Position numbers and translations under genes: made by a program. Below the pieces are notes generated by a model, which saw only the letters and a program-made list of their open reading frames with translations, was not told the origin of the DNA and searched no databases. From DATJBF01 sp035515475 (GTDB lineage: Bacteria; Verrucomicrobiota; Verrucomicrobiia; Palsa-1439), in NCBI GenBank assembly GCA_035515475.1, contig DATJBF010000077.1, positions 50,729 through 114,728 on the forward strand: a stretch of 64,000 bases of DNA. Direction: 5' to 3'. Shown here piece by piece: positions 1 through 8,932 of the stretch (position 1 is its first letter; each line of letters begins with the position of its first letter).

Positions 1-1
1 G

Positions 2-2233
2 CTCACGGTCGTGGCTTACGTTCCCGCCTTGCGTGGAGGGTTTGTCTATGACGATCACCAGCTCATCACCGAGAACCGGATGGTTCAGGCCAGTGGCGGG
101 CTGTATCAATTTTGGTTTACGACGAAGCCAGGCGACTACTATCCGCTGACCTGGAGTCTCTGGTGGTTGGAGTGGCGAGCGTGGGACGGCAGGGCGATGG
201 GCTACCACGTGGTCAACGTGTTGCTGCACGCCGCCAACGCGGTTCTGCTCTGGCTGATTCTGCGGCGGCTGAAGATTCCGGGGGCGTGGGTGGCAGGAAT
301 GGTGTTTGCGGTTCACCCGGTCAATGTGGCGACTGTGGCTTGGATCAGCGAGCAGAAGAACACGTTGTCCATGCTGTTCTGCGCGTTGGCAGTTCTGCTG
401 TACTTGAGGTTCGATGAAGACCGACGGTGGCACTGGTACGGATGGTCGCTGGCGGCGTTTCTCTTGGCGTTGCTGAGCAAGACCGCGGTGGTGATGTTGC
501 CGGTGGCGTTGCTGGGGTGTGTCTGGTGGCTGCGCGGCCGGGTGCGCCGGAAGGATGTCCTGTGCTGCGCTCCGTTCTTTGTTCTGTCCCTGGCCTTGGC
601 GTTGGTGACAATCTGGTTTCAACGTTATCGGGCCTTGGAGGGACACACGGTTCGAACGATTGGGTTTGCCTCCCGCCTGGCCGAGGCGGGTTTGGTCCCA
701 TGGTTCTACCTCTATAAGGCGCTCCTACCGGTTGGCCTGACGGTGCTCTATCCAAAGTGGGAGATCGACCCGGCGCGGTGGATTTCGTATGTCCCCGGCG
801 TGGTTTTGCTGGGGTGCTTCTGGATTTTCTGGTGGAAGCGAAAGACTTGGGGGCGACCTTTGTTATTTGGGCTGGGATATTTTGTGGTGATGCTTTTCCC
901 GGTGTTGGGGTTCTTCGATCAAGGGTTCTATTACTACACATTGGTGGCGGATCACTGGCAGTACTATTCGATCATCGGCGTGATTGCCCTGGCTGTGGCC
1001 GCTGCAGAGAGGGTCGGCGCGCGACTGGGCCGGCGAGGTTGGTACTTCGGTACGGTGGCGGCTGTGGCCGTGGTGGCGGTGCTGGGGGTGGCAACTTGGA
1101 AGCGGGGGAGCGTTTATGCGGACGAGGAGACGCTCTGGCGAGACAACGTGGCAAAGAATCCGACGGCTTGGGCAGCGTACAACAATCTGGGGGTCGCCCT
1201 GCGCCGCGCGGGCAGGATCCAGGAAGCGATTACTCGTTACCAGGTAGCGCTGCGGATCAACCCCGATGTGGCCGCGGTGCACGACAACCTGGGAGTCGCG
1301 TTGGAGTTGGCGGGCAAGATCAACGATGCGATCGGACATTACGAACAGGCGGTGCGAATCGAGCCTGATGACGTCGAGGCACACTACGATTTCGGAAACG
1401 CTTTGCGGGAAGCGGGCAAGGCAACGGAGGCAATCGGACAGTACGAGCAGGCGCTGAAGATCAAGCCCGACTTTGCCGAGGCGGAGAACAATCTGGGGAT
1501 TGCGCTCGCCCAAACGGGGAACCTGCAAGATGCAATCGGACATTACCGGCGAGCGTTGCGGCTCATGGCTGATTATGCAGAAGCCCACTACAACCTGGGG
1601 GTTGCCCTGGCGCGACTGGGCCAGGTGCCGGAAGCGGTGGGGCATTTGGAGGAAGCGCTCCGGCTCAGGCCCGATTACGCCGAGGTGCACTACAATTTGG
1701 GGCTGGTGTTGGCGCGAGAGGGGCGGGTGCCGGAGGCGATTGCGCATTGGGAACAAGCGCTGAAGATTAAACCTGACTATGCCGAGGTACACGTCAACCT
1801 CGGGATTGCCTCGGAGCGAGCGGGCAGGGCTGCGGAGGCGATCGGGCATTACGAAGAAGCGTTGCGGCTCAAGCCTCGCTATGCGGAGGCTCACTATAAC
1901 TTGGGGATTGCCTTGGAGCGGTCGGGCCGGGTAACAGAGGCGATTGCACATTATGAACAGGCGCTGCGGATCAGGCCCGGTTATGCCGAAGCGCACAACA
2001 ATCTGGGAAGCGCCCTGGCGGCACAGGGTCGGATGCCCGAGGCGATCAGCCACTGGGAAGAAGCGTTGCGGATCAATCCCGATTACGCCCGGGCGTATTA
2101 CAATCTCGGGATGGCGTTGGAGCAGTCAGGCCGGTTGTCCGAGGCGAAGCAGCAATACGAACAGGCGTTGCGGATCAATCCACGGATGGTCGACGCGCAG
2201 AGTGGACTAGGGCGCCTGCGGACTGTTCGGTGA
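2..2233 (+). CDS. TMTC-like GT-C glycosyltransferase with 10 TPRs (5' end outside window)
   Basis: Predicted inner-membrane glycosyltransferase of GT-C type with a C-terminal TPR tail, the layout of eukaryotic TMTC O-mannosyltransferases; donor and acceptor are unknown. Codons 2-10 (Leu-Thr-Val) are in frame with the GTG at 11 and belong to the first membrane helix seen in the paralogues, so the real start lies left of the window. The first outer loop carries an acidic pair (VYDD, nt 43-54), where GT-C enzymes hold catalytic acids. HPVNVATVAWISEQKN follows in a later loop. Hydrophobic segments fill most of nt 190-1110. Ten 34-residue TPRs occupy about 1150-2200. The next gene starts 7 nt after the stop, so the genes are probably co-transcribed. 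Family assignment is firm; function is inferred. Confidence 0.85.
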   Translation, partial: LTVVAYVPALRGGFVYDDHQLITENRMVQASGGLYQFWFTTKPGDYYPLTWSLWWLEWRAWDGRAMGYHVVNVLLHAANAVLLWLILRRLKIPGAWVAGMVFAVHPVNVATVAWISEQKNTLSMLFCALAVLLYLRFDEDRRWHWYGWSLAAFLLALLSKTAVVMLPVALLGCVWWLRGRVRRKDVLCCAPFFVLSLALALVTIWFQRYRALEGHTVRTIGFASRLAEAGLVPWFYLYKALLPVGLTVLYPKWEIDPARWISYVPGVVLLGCFWIFWWKRKTWGRPLLFGLGYFVVMLFPVLGFFDQGFYYYTLVADHWQYYSIIGVIALAVAAAERVGARLGRRGWYFGTVAAVAVVAVLGVATWKRGSVYADEETLWRDNVAKNPTAWAAYNNLGVALRRAGRIQEAITRYQVALRINPDVAAVHDNLGVALELAGKINDAIGHYEQAVRIEPDDVEAHYDFGNALREAGKATEAIGQYEQALKIKPDFAEAENNLGIALAQTGNLQDAIGHYRRALRLMADYAEAHYNLGVALARLGQVPEAVGHLEEALRLRPDYAEVHYNLGLVLAREGRVPEAIAHWEQALKIKPDYAEVHVNLGIASERAGRAAEAIGHYEEALRLKPRYAEAHYNLGIALERSGRVTEAIAHYEQALRIRPGYAEAHNNLGSALAAQGRMPEAISHWEEALRINPDYARAYYNLGMALEQSGRLSEAKQQYEQALRINPRMVDAQSGLGRLRTVR

Positions 2234-2240
2234 GTGCGCA

Positions 2241-4610
2241 ATGACAGGAAACTCGCTGCTGCTGAAAGCACGGAAGCTCGCGCCGCTGGTGGTGATAGCG
2301 GCCGGGCTACTCGCTTATCACAACAGTTTCACGGGTGCGTTCATCGACGATGACTTCGGGTCGATCCTCGAGAATCCGACGATCCGGCATCTGTGGCCGA
2401 TCTGGCAATGCCTGAGCCCACCGCATCGGGATTGGCTCACGGTTGAGGGCCGACCACTGATCAATTTGTCTTTGGCGATCAGCTATGCGCTCAGCGGCTA
2501 CAACGTGTGGGGTTACCACATTGTGAACCTGGCCGTTCACATCCTCGCGGGTCTGACGCTGTTCGGGGTGGTGCGCCGGACGTTGCGTCGGCCGGGTTTG
2601 CGGGACCGCTTCGGGGCGGAGGCCAACGAATTGGCCATGGCCGCGGCGGTGCTGTGGACGGTGCATCCGCTGCAGGTCGAGTCGGTGACCTACATTATTG
2701 AGCGGGCCGAATCGATCATGGGTTTGTTTTACCTGCTGACGTTGTACTGTTTCATCTGCGGAGTCGAGTCGCCACCCGCGGGAAATGGGAAATGGTCCAT
2801 GGGAAATGGTTCATGGCGCCTGCGGGGCCGGCTGTGGTACGGCCTGTCGGTGGCGGCCTGCGCGCTGGGGATGGCCAGCAAAGAGGTGATGGTTACCGCG
2901 CCGGTGGTGGTGATGCTGTATGACCGGGCGTTTGTTTCCGGGTCGTTTCGAGAGGCGTGGGGGCGGCGGCGGTTCTTCTATCTGGCCCTGGCTGGCACAT
3001 GGATCGTATTGGGGTACGTGCTGGTTTCTTCGGGCACGTTCGCCTACGCCTCGACACATGCGCGGTTCCGTGGCGTCGCTTGGTGGGAGTATCTGGCGAC
3101 CGAGCCGGGGGTGATGCTCTATTATCTGCGGCTGTGCGTGTGGCCATCTCCATTGTGTATGAATCACCCGTGGCCGATTGCGAGAACGTGGGGGAGCATT
3201 CTGCCGGCCGCGGTGGCAGTGGCAATGTTGGTGGGAGCGAGTGTTTGGGCCTGGCGAAGGAAGCCGGTCTGGGGATTCGTGGGGGCGTGGTTGTTCCTGA
3301 TCTTGGCGCCGAGTTCGAGCATCATCGCCGCGATTGATCCGCTGTACGAGCATCGGATGTACTTGTCGCTGGCGGCGGTTGTGTGTGTGGTGGTGATGGG
3401 GTTGTATTCACTGATGGGTCGACGAAGTCTGGCCGTGTTCGCGGTGGCGGCGGTCGGGCTGGGGTTTCTCACGTGGCGGCGCAATCAAGACTACCGGAGC
3501 GAAGTTGTCATCCGAACGGACGGCGTGACCAAGTTCCCGGATTACCCGCAAGCCCATTACAATTTGGGAGACGCGTTGCGGAGAGCTGGCCGATTTCCAG
3601 AGGCGATTGGGCAATATGAGCAAGTGCTGCGGGCGGCGCCCAATTACGCCGGGGCGCACTATCATTTGGGGGATATTCTGCTGCAACTGGGCAAGCTGTC
3701 GGAGGCGACCCGACAATACGAGCAAGCCATTGAGATCAAGCCCGATCTCGCCGAGGCGCACTACAACCTGGGCGTTGCCTTGACCCAGGCGAACCGGACG
3801 GAGGAGGCCATTGGACAGTTCGAAGAGGCGCTGCGTCTCAAGCCCGATTACACGGAGGCGTACTACAACTTGGGGCTCGCGCTGGTGCAAATCGGCAGGC
3901 CCGGCGAGGCGATCCAGCAGTACGAGCGTGCGCTGCAGGTCAGTCCCGGCTATGCCGAAGCGCACAACAACCTGGGAATCGTCTTGGCGCAAGTGGGCAG
4001 GACCAGCGATGCGATCGGGCATTATCAACTGGCACTGCGACTCAAGCCCGATCTGGCAGAGGCGCATTACAATCTAGGAGCGGCGTTGATGCGGTTGGGA
4101 CGGGTCCAGGAAGCGGTGGAGCAGTGGGAACAAACGTTGCGCCTCCGACCTGATTACGCCGAGGTGCACTACAATTTGGGGCTGGTGTTGGCCCGAGAAG
4201 GGCGAGTGCCGGAGGCGATCGACCATTGGGAGCAAGCCTTGCGGCTCAAGCCCAGCTATGCTGAGGCGCACGTCAGCTTGGGGGTGGCCTTGCAGCGATC
4301 CGGCAAGATTCCGGAGGCGATTGGGCACTACGAAGCGGCGTTGCGGCTCAAGCCCGATTATGTTGACGCCCACTACAATCTCGGGATTGCCCTGGAGCGA
4401 TCGGGCCGGCTGGGTGAGGCAATCGCTCAGTATGAGGAGGCGCTGCGGATCAGCCCGAATTACGCCAAGGCACACTACAATCTGGGAACCGCGTTGGAGC
4501 AGACGGGCCGGGTATCGGAAGCGATGATGCATTTCGAGCAGGCGTTGCGGATCAATCCCCACATGGTCGAGGCGCAGAGAAGACTGGGGCACCTGCAGAC
4601 CGTTCAGTGA
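2241..4610 (+). CDS. TMTC-like GT-C glycosyltransferase with 10 TPRs
   Basis: A 789-residue polytopic protein. Residues 1-420 form the membrane domain and about 430-770 form ten TPRs. The first loop has FIDDDFGSILENP (D36-D38), the likely catalytic acidic motif. HPLQVESVTYIIERAESIMG and APSSSIIAAIDPLYEHRMY are landmarks shared with the genes at 4618, 11201 and 23519, which form one subfamily. The first 30 nt of the gene and the bases before the start are nearly identical to those of the gene at 4618, which points to a recent tandem duplication. The ATG at 2241 is chosen because it gives a short basic N-terminus followed directly by helix 1. Spacing to the flanking genes is 7 nt on each side. 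The substrate cannot be read from the sequence. Confidence 0.88.
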   Translation: MTGNSLLLKARKLAPLVVIAAGLLAYHNSFTGAFIDDDFGSILENPTIRHLWPIWQCLSPPHRDWLTVEGRPLINLSLAISYALSGYNVWGYHIVNLAVHILAGLTLFGVVRRTLRRPGLRDRFGAEANELAMAAAVLWTVHPLQVESVTYIIERAESIMGLFYLLTLYCFICGVESPPAGNGKWSMGNGSWRLRGRLWYGLSVAACALGMASKEVMVTAPVVVMLYDRAFVSGSFREAWGRRRFFYLALAGTWIVLGYVLVSSGTFAYASTHARFRGVAWWEYLATEPGVMLYYLRLCVWPSPLCMNHPWPIARTWGSILPAAVAVAMLVGASVWAWRRKPVWGFVGAWLFLILAPSSSIIAAIDPLYEHRMYLSLAAVVCVVVMGLYSLMGRRSLAVFAVAAVGLGFLTWRRNQDYRSEVVIRTDGVTKFPDYPQAHYNLGDALRRAGRFPEAIGQYEQVLRAAPNYAGAHYHLGDILLQLGKLSEATRQYEQAIEIKPDLAEAHYNLGVALTQANRTEEAIGQFEEALRLKPDYTEAYYNLGLALVQIGRPGEAIQQYERALQVSPGYAEAHNNLGIVLAQVGRTSDAIGHYQLALRLKPDLAEAHYNLGAALMRLGRVQEAVEQWEQTLRLRPDYAEVHYNLGLVLAREGRVPEAIDHWEQALRLKPSYAEAHVSLGVALQRSGKIPEAIGHYEAALRLKPDYVDAHYNLGIALERSGRLGEAIAQYEEALRISPNYAKAHYNLGTALEQTGRVSEAMMHFEQALRINPHMVEAQRRLGHLQTVQ

Positions 4611-4617
4611 GCGCGCA

Positions 4618-6624
4618 ATGACAGGAAACTCACCGCTGCGGAAAGCGGGGAAGCTCACGCCGCTGGTGGTGGTTGCGGCGGGACTGCTGGCCTACGGTAA
4701 CAGCTTCAGCGGTGGATTCTTTCATGACGACTTTGGGTCAATCCCCGAGAACCCGACGATTCGGCATCTCTGGCCGATCGGGCCATGTTTGTCGCCGCCG
4801 CATCGCGGCGGACTTTCGGTAGAAGGCCGCCCGCTCATCAATCTGTCGCTGGCCGTGAACTATGCCCTCGGCGGCTTCAACGTGTGGGGGTATCACGCTT
4901 TGAACCTGGCCGTTCATATCCTCGCCGGTCTGACCCTGTTTGGCATTGTGCGGCGGACGCTGCATCAGCCGGCCCTCCGCGACCGCTTCGGTGCTGCGGC
5001 AGATGAGTTGGCTTTGGCCGTCGCGGTTTTGTGGACAGTTCACCCGCTACAGACCGAGTCGGTGACCTACATCGTTCAACGGGCCGAATCGATCATGGGG
5101 TTGTTTTATTTGCTGACGCTGTACTGCTTCATTCGTGGGGCGGAGAAGCCGCCCGCGGGAGATGGGGAATGGTTCATCGGAAGGGATTCATGGGGCCGGC
5201 CGTGGCATGGCCTGTCGGTGGCTGCCTGTGCGGTGGGGATGGCTTGTAAGGAAGTGATGGTTACTGCCCCGTTGATGGTGATGCTTTACGACCGGGCATT
5301 TGTTTCCGGCTCGTTCCGAGAGGCGTGGCGTCGACGGTGGCCACTGTATCTTGCCCTGGCCAGCACTTGGATCCTGCTGGGTTTCCTGCTGGCTCTTGGG
5401 CAGGTTCGAACCACGTCGATGAATGCGCGGCGGATTGGCCTGAGTTGGTGGGAGTACCTGGCAACCGAGCCGGGGGTGATTCTCTATTACCTGCGGCTCT
5501 GCGTGTGGCCGCACCCGTTACGTTTTGATTCCTACCAGTGGCCGATCGCCAGAACGTGGATGAGTATTCTGCCGCCTGCGGTTGTGGTCTCGGTCCTCGT
5601 GGGAGCATCGGCTTGGGCATGGAAGAGGCAGCCTGCCTGGGGATTTGTGGGCGGGTGGTTCTTTCTGATCTTGGGGCCTAGTTCGAGCGTCATCCCCCTG
5701 ATGACTCCGATTTACGAGCACCGCATGTATCTGTCGTTGGCGGCGGTGGTGACCGCCATGGTGATGGGGTTGTATTTGGTGATGAACCGACGAAGTCTGG
5801 CAGTGTTCGCCGTGGTAGCGATCGGACTAGGGTTTCTCACGTTGCGACGCAACCAGGATTACCGCAGGAACCCGCATGCCAGCTTGGGGCTCGCCCTGCA
5901 GAAGGCCGACAGGATTCAAGAGGCGATCGGGGAATACGAACAAGCCTTGCAGGTCACGCCCGATGATGCGGAGACTCACTACAATCTCGCCGTGGCTTTG
6001 TGTCAGGCGGGTAAGGCAGCGGAAGCGGTGGAGCACTACAAGCAGGCCCTTCGGCTTCAGCCGGGTTTCGGGCAGGCAGAGGAAAATCTGGGAAGCGCCT
6101 TACTGGGGCTGGGCGAAGTGCAGGAGGCGATTCAGCATTACAGGCAGGCATTGCAGGCCCATCCCGGTTATGCCGAGGCGCACTACAATTTGGGGGTTGC
6201 CCTGGCGCGCTCGGGTCGGGTGCCGGAGGCGGTCGGGCACTTTGAGGAAGCGTTACGGCTTGAGCCTGATCTCGCCGAGGCGCACTACAGTTTGGGACTG
6301 GCGTTGGCAAGACTGGGCCGGGTACCGGAGGCGGAGGGGCAGTGGGAGCAAGCGTTACGGATCAAGCCTCAGTACGCGGAGGCCCACTACAATTTGGGGA
6401 TTGCCTTGGAGCGCTCGGGCCGGCTGACAGAGGCGATCGCGCATTATGAGCAAGCGTTGCGGATCAACCCGGATAACGCTCGGGCCCATTACAGTCTGGG
6501 GACGGCGTTGGAGGGGGCGGGCCACGTGGCAGAGGCGAGGGAGCACTATGAGCAGGCGTTGCGGATCAACCCGCGCATGGTCGAGGCCCAGAACAGGCTG
6601 GCACGGCTGCAGACTGTTCAGTAA
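4618..6624 (+). CDS. TMTC-like GT-C glycosyltransferase with 7 TPRs
   Basis: A 668-residue paralogue of the preceding gene, with the acidic motif at D37-D38 (FFHDDFGSI) and the same HPLQTESVTYIVQRAESIMG landmark. It has seven TPRs instead of ten. At the junction of membrane domain and TPRs, about 18 residues present in the gene at 2241 (after RRNQDYR) are missing, so the first TPR follows the last helix almost directly. This is a clean in-frame deletion, not a frameshift. The C-terminal 30 residues are almost identical to those of the gene at 11201. Function is inferred from fold only. Confidence 0.87.
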   Translation: MTGNSPLRKAGKLTPLVVVAAGLLAYGNSFSGGFFHDDFGSIPENPTIRHLWPIGPCLSPPHRGGLSVEGRPLINLSLAVNYALGGFNVWGYHALNLAVHILAGLTLFGIVRRTLHQPALRDRFGAAADELALAVAVLWTVHPLQTESVTYIVQRAESIMGLFYLLTLYCFIRGAEKPPAGDGEWFIGRDSWGRPWHGLSVAACAVGMACKEVMVTAPLMVMLYDRAFVSGSFREAWRRRWPLYLALASTWILLGFLLALGQVRTTSMNARRIGLSWWEYLATEPGVILYYLRLCVWPHPLRFDSYQWPIARTWMSILPPAVVVSVLVGASAWAWKRQPAWGFVGGWFFLILGPSSSVIPLMTPIYEHRMYLSLAAVVTAMVMGLYLVMNRRSLAVFAVVAIGLGFLTLRRNQDYRRNPHASLGLALQKADRIQEAIGEYEQALQVTPDDAETHYNLAVALCQAGKAAEAVEHYKQALRLQPGFGQAEENLGSALLGLGEVQEAIQHYRQALQAHPGYAEAHYNLGVALARSGRVPEAVGHFEEALRLEPDLAEAHYSLGLALARLGRVPEAEGQWEQALRIKPQYAEAHYNLGIALERSGRLTEAIAHYEQALRINPDNARAHYSLGTALEGAGHVAEAREHYEQALRINPRMVEAQNRLARLQTVQ

Positions 6625-6683
6625 GTGATGGGCCTGAGGTCGGTGATGATCGACGGCAGGGCAGATGGCGGCGTAACTCTGCC
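6622..6683 (+). repeat. Post-stop segment shared with 13127-13188
   Basis: The roughly 60 bases after the stop codon of the gene ending at 6624 match the bases after the stop at 13129 (common pieces: cagtaagtgatggg, then ctgagg, atgatcga, agggcagatgg). Here the copy is intergenic; at 13127 the same stretch is the 5' end of the next gene. The duplication unit therefore reached beyond the coding region. Confidence 0.65.
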
Positions 6684-6777
6684 GAAGTGAGCGTCGGGCG
6701 CCCGACGCGAGATGCGAGATCGTGCGTCCACCATCGAGTATCCAGCATTCGGCATTCGTGATATTCTTCGGCTCACG

Positions 6778-8697
6778 ATGACCGTCCGATTCCACCGGCG
6801 ACAGGACATTCTCATCTGCTTATGTCTGGTGGTGGCCACGTTGACTGTTTACTGGCCCGTGCATCGGTTCGGGTTCATCGGATTGGACGATGAGCTCTAC
6901 ATCACTGAGAATCGTCATTTGCGAGATGGATTGACGTCTCGGGGGCTTGTGTGGGCATTTACCACTCCGCTGGATCAGTGGATGCCTGTGACGTGGCTGG
7001 CCCGCATACTCGAGTACCGGTTGTTCGGCTTGAATGCTGGGGCGCATCACATGGTGAATCTGCTGTTCCATATCGCCAATACTGTGCTGGTGTTCGGCGT
7101 TTTCAATCAAATGACACGTGCTCGCTGGCGAAGTGCGATGGTCGCAGCGTTATTTGGTCTGCATCCGCTGCACGTGGAATCGGTGGCGTGGGTCACGGGA
7201 CTCAAGGACGTGCTGAGCACATGGTTTGGCCTGTTGGCGCTCTGGTCGTATACTCGATATGTTGGGCGACCGAGTGCCCCGCGCTATTCCCTAGCGCTGG
7301 GGCTGTATGCATTGGCGCTGATGAGCAAGCCGATGTTGGTGAGCCTGCCGTTTGTCTTGCTGCTGCTGGATTACTGGCCTTTGGGTCGGACGCAGTGGGC
7401 GAAGGGCGCGGCCGGAGAGGGCGTCAAGGCGGCTCCTGGCCAATTAGTAAAGGAGAAGCTTCCCTTTTTCGCATTGGCTGCGGTGTCGTGTGTGGTGACT
7501 TATTGGGCGCAGCGTGCCGTGGGAGCGGTGGTGTCGCTACGGCGGCTACCGATGGGGAAGCGAATTGGCAACGCCTTGGTTGCTTATGTGGAGTACATCG
7601 GCAAGACGGTTTGGCCGACCAAGCTGTCGGTTTTCTATCCGCTGGATGCGAATTCACCCTCAGCAGTGGTGATGGTCGTGGGTATCGGCTTGGTCGGGGT
7701 GACGGCGGCGGTGATTTGGAGGGCGCGGCGTGAGCCGTGGCTGGTGACGGGCTGGTTTTGGTTCGTGGGAACGCTGGTGCCGGTCATCGGATTGGTGCAG
7801 GTTGGGGTTGTGCAGGCGCGGGCAGATCGCTACACGTACATTCCCTTGGTTGGTCTGTTCGTGATGCTATGCTGGGCTGTGCCCTGGCGCGCATGGGAGC
7901 GGCGGATCTCGCGAGTGAGTGTCTGTGTAATTGCGATGCCGGCGCTTGTGGTTTATGCAGTGTTGTGTCGCGTTCAAGTCGGTTACTGGAGGGACACGGA
8001 AACGCTGTTTCGCCATGCGATATCCGTAGTTCCGGACAATTGGCAGGCGTACAACAATCTGGGTGGCTGCTTGGAGGAAGCGGGCCGGATCGACGAGGCG
8101 ATGGGGCTGTACGAGCGAGCGCTACGGATCAGGCCTGATTACGCCGAGGCGTACGAGAATTTGGGGATTGCCCTGTGCAAACTCGGCAGGGTGCCCGAAG
8201 GGATTAGATGCTATGAGCAAGCACTGCGGCTCGAGCCGGATTACGTCGAGGCACACCAGAATCTCGGGATCGCTCTCTCGCGAGTCGGCAGGATTCAGGA
8301 TGCAATTGGGCATTACAAGGAGGCCTTGCGGCTGAAGCCTGACTTGGCCGAAGCTCACTATTGTCTGGGGGACATCTTGCTCAGAGAAGGACGGGTGCCG
8401 GAGGCCGTCGCGCAGTTTGAGGAGGCCGTGCGGCTCAACCCAGATTACGTCGACGCGCACAACAACTTGGGAGGGGCCCTTCTCCGATTGGGCCGAGTGC
8501 CGGAGGCGATCACGCAGCTTGAGGAGGCTTTGCGGCTCAAGCCGGATCTTGCCGAGGCCCACTACAATCTGGCAGTCGCTTTCGAGCAATCAGGCAGAGT
8601 CGAGGATGCAATCGAGCAGTACGAGCAGGTACTGAGGATTAGCCCCAACGTGACCGAGGCGCGCGAGAGACTGAGCCGGTTGCGGACGGCGCGATAA
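6778..8697 (+). CDS. TMTC-like GT-C glycosyltransferase with 6 TPRs, subfamily with TTPLDQWMPVTW loop
   Basis: A 639-residue protein. The ATG at 6778 is preferred over one at 6712 because the 22 extra residues are not hydrophobic and have no counterpart in paralogues; with 6778 the protein begins MTVRFHRRQD and enters helix 1. The acidic pair is D37-D38 (FIGLDDELYITEN). TTPLDQWMPVTWLARILEY and LHVESVAWVTGLKDVLSTWF mark a subfamily shared only with the gene at 8925. Six TPRs run from about 8030 to 8640. It follows a 153-nt spacer, the first sizeable gap in the array, so it may start a new transcript. A role in glycan transfer across the membrane is inferred. Confidence 0.86.
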   Translation: MTVRFHRRQDILICLCLVVATLTVYWPVHRFGFIGLDDELYITENRHLRDGLTSRGLVWAFTTPLDQWMPVTWLARILEYRLFGLNAGAHHMVNLLFHIANTVLVFGVFNQMTRARWRSAMVAALFGLHPLHVESVAWVTGLKDVLSTWFGLLALWSYTRYVGRPSAPRYSLALGLYALALMSKPMLVSLPFVLLLLDYWPLGRTQWAKGAAGEGVKAAPGQLVKEKLPFFALAAVSCVVTYWAQRAVGAVVSLRRLPMGKRIGNALVAYVEYIGKTVWPTKLSVFYPLDANSPSAVVMVVGIGLVGVTAAVIWRARREPWLVTGWFWFVGTLVPVIGLVQVGVVQARADRYTYIPLVGLFVMLCWAVPWRAWERRISRVSVCVIAMPALVVYAVLCRVQVGYWRDTETLFRHAISVVPDNWQAYNNLGGCLEEAGRIDEAMGLYERALRIRPDYAEAYENLGIALCKLGRVPEGIRCYEQALRLEPDYVEAHQNLGIALSRVGRIQDAIGHYKEALRLKPDLAEAHYCLGDILLREGRVPEAVAQFEEAVRLNPDYVDAHNNLGGALLRLGRVPEAITQLEEALRLKPDLAEAHYNLAVAFEQSGRVEDAIEQYEQVLRISPNVTEARERLSRLRTAR

Positions 8698-8764
8698 CAT
8701 GAAGAACAAGTACAAATGACTGGACTCGAACGCTCTCATCGCGGTCCTGACTCAAGTGGCGTGA

Positions 8765-8932
8765 ACCGCCGCCATTACGGTTCGGTTGGTCTTCGACGAC
8801 GGTACGCGGCATGGTGTCTTCCGCCGGCTTGGTTGGTCGGGCGATCCGAAGGCATCGGTCAAGCGCGTACGATTGTTGGGCCGCCGCAAGGATTTTTCGT
8901 TTGCCGAGGTGTATGTGTTTCCCGATGACTAA
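8765..8932 (+). pseudogene. Possible 3' remnant of a lost gene
   Basis: One frame of this spacer is open for 55 codons after a TGA at 8762 and reads like a genuine C-terminus (RLVFDDGTRHGVFRRLG ... FAEVYVFPDD). It ends in TAA at 8930-8932, overlapping the ATG of the next gene at 8925 by 8 nt, as a translationally coupled upstream gene would. No start codon better than TTG at 8786 is visible. I do not recognise the family. It may be the tail of a gene removed during rearrangement of the array, or chance. Confidence 0.3.

Noticed and set aside
863..2053. Long minus-strand open frame opposite the TPRs of the first gene, and similar ones opposite every TPR gene
   Set aside because: Periodic TPR codons leave the opposite strand free of stops; the translations are themselves periodic and lack any family character.
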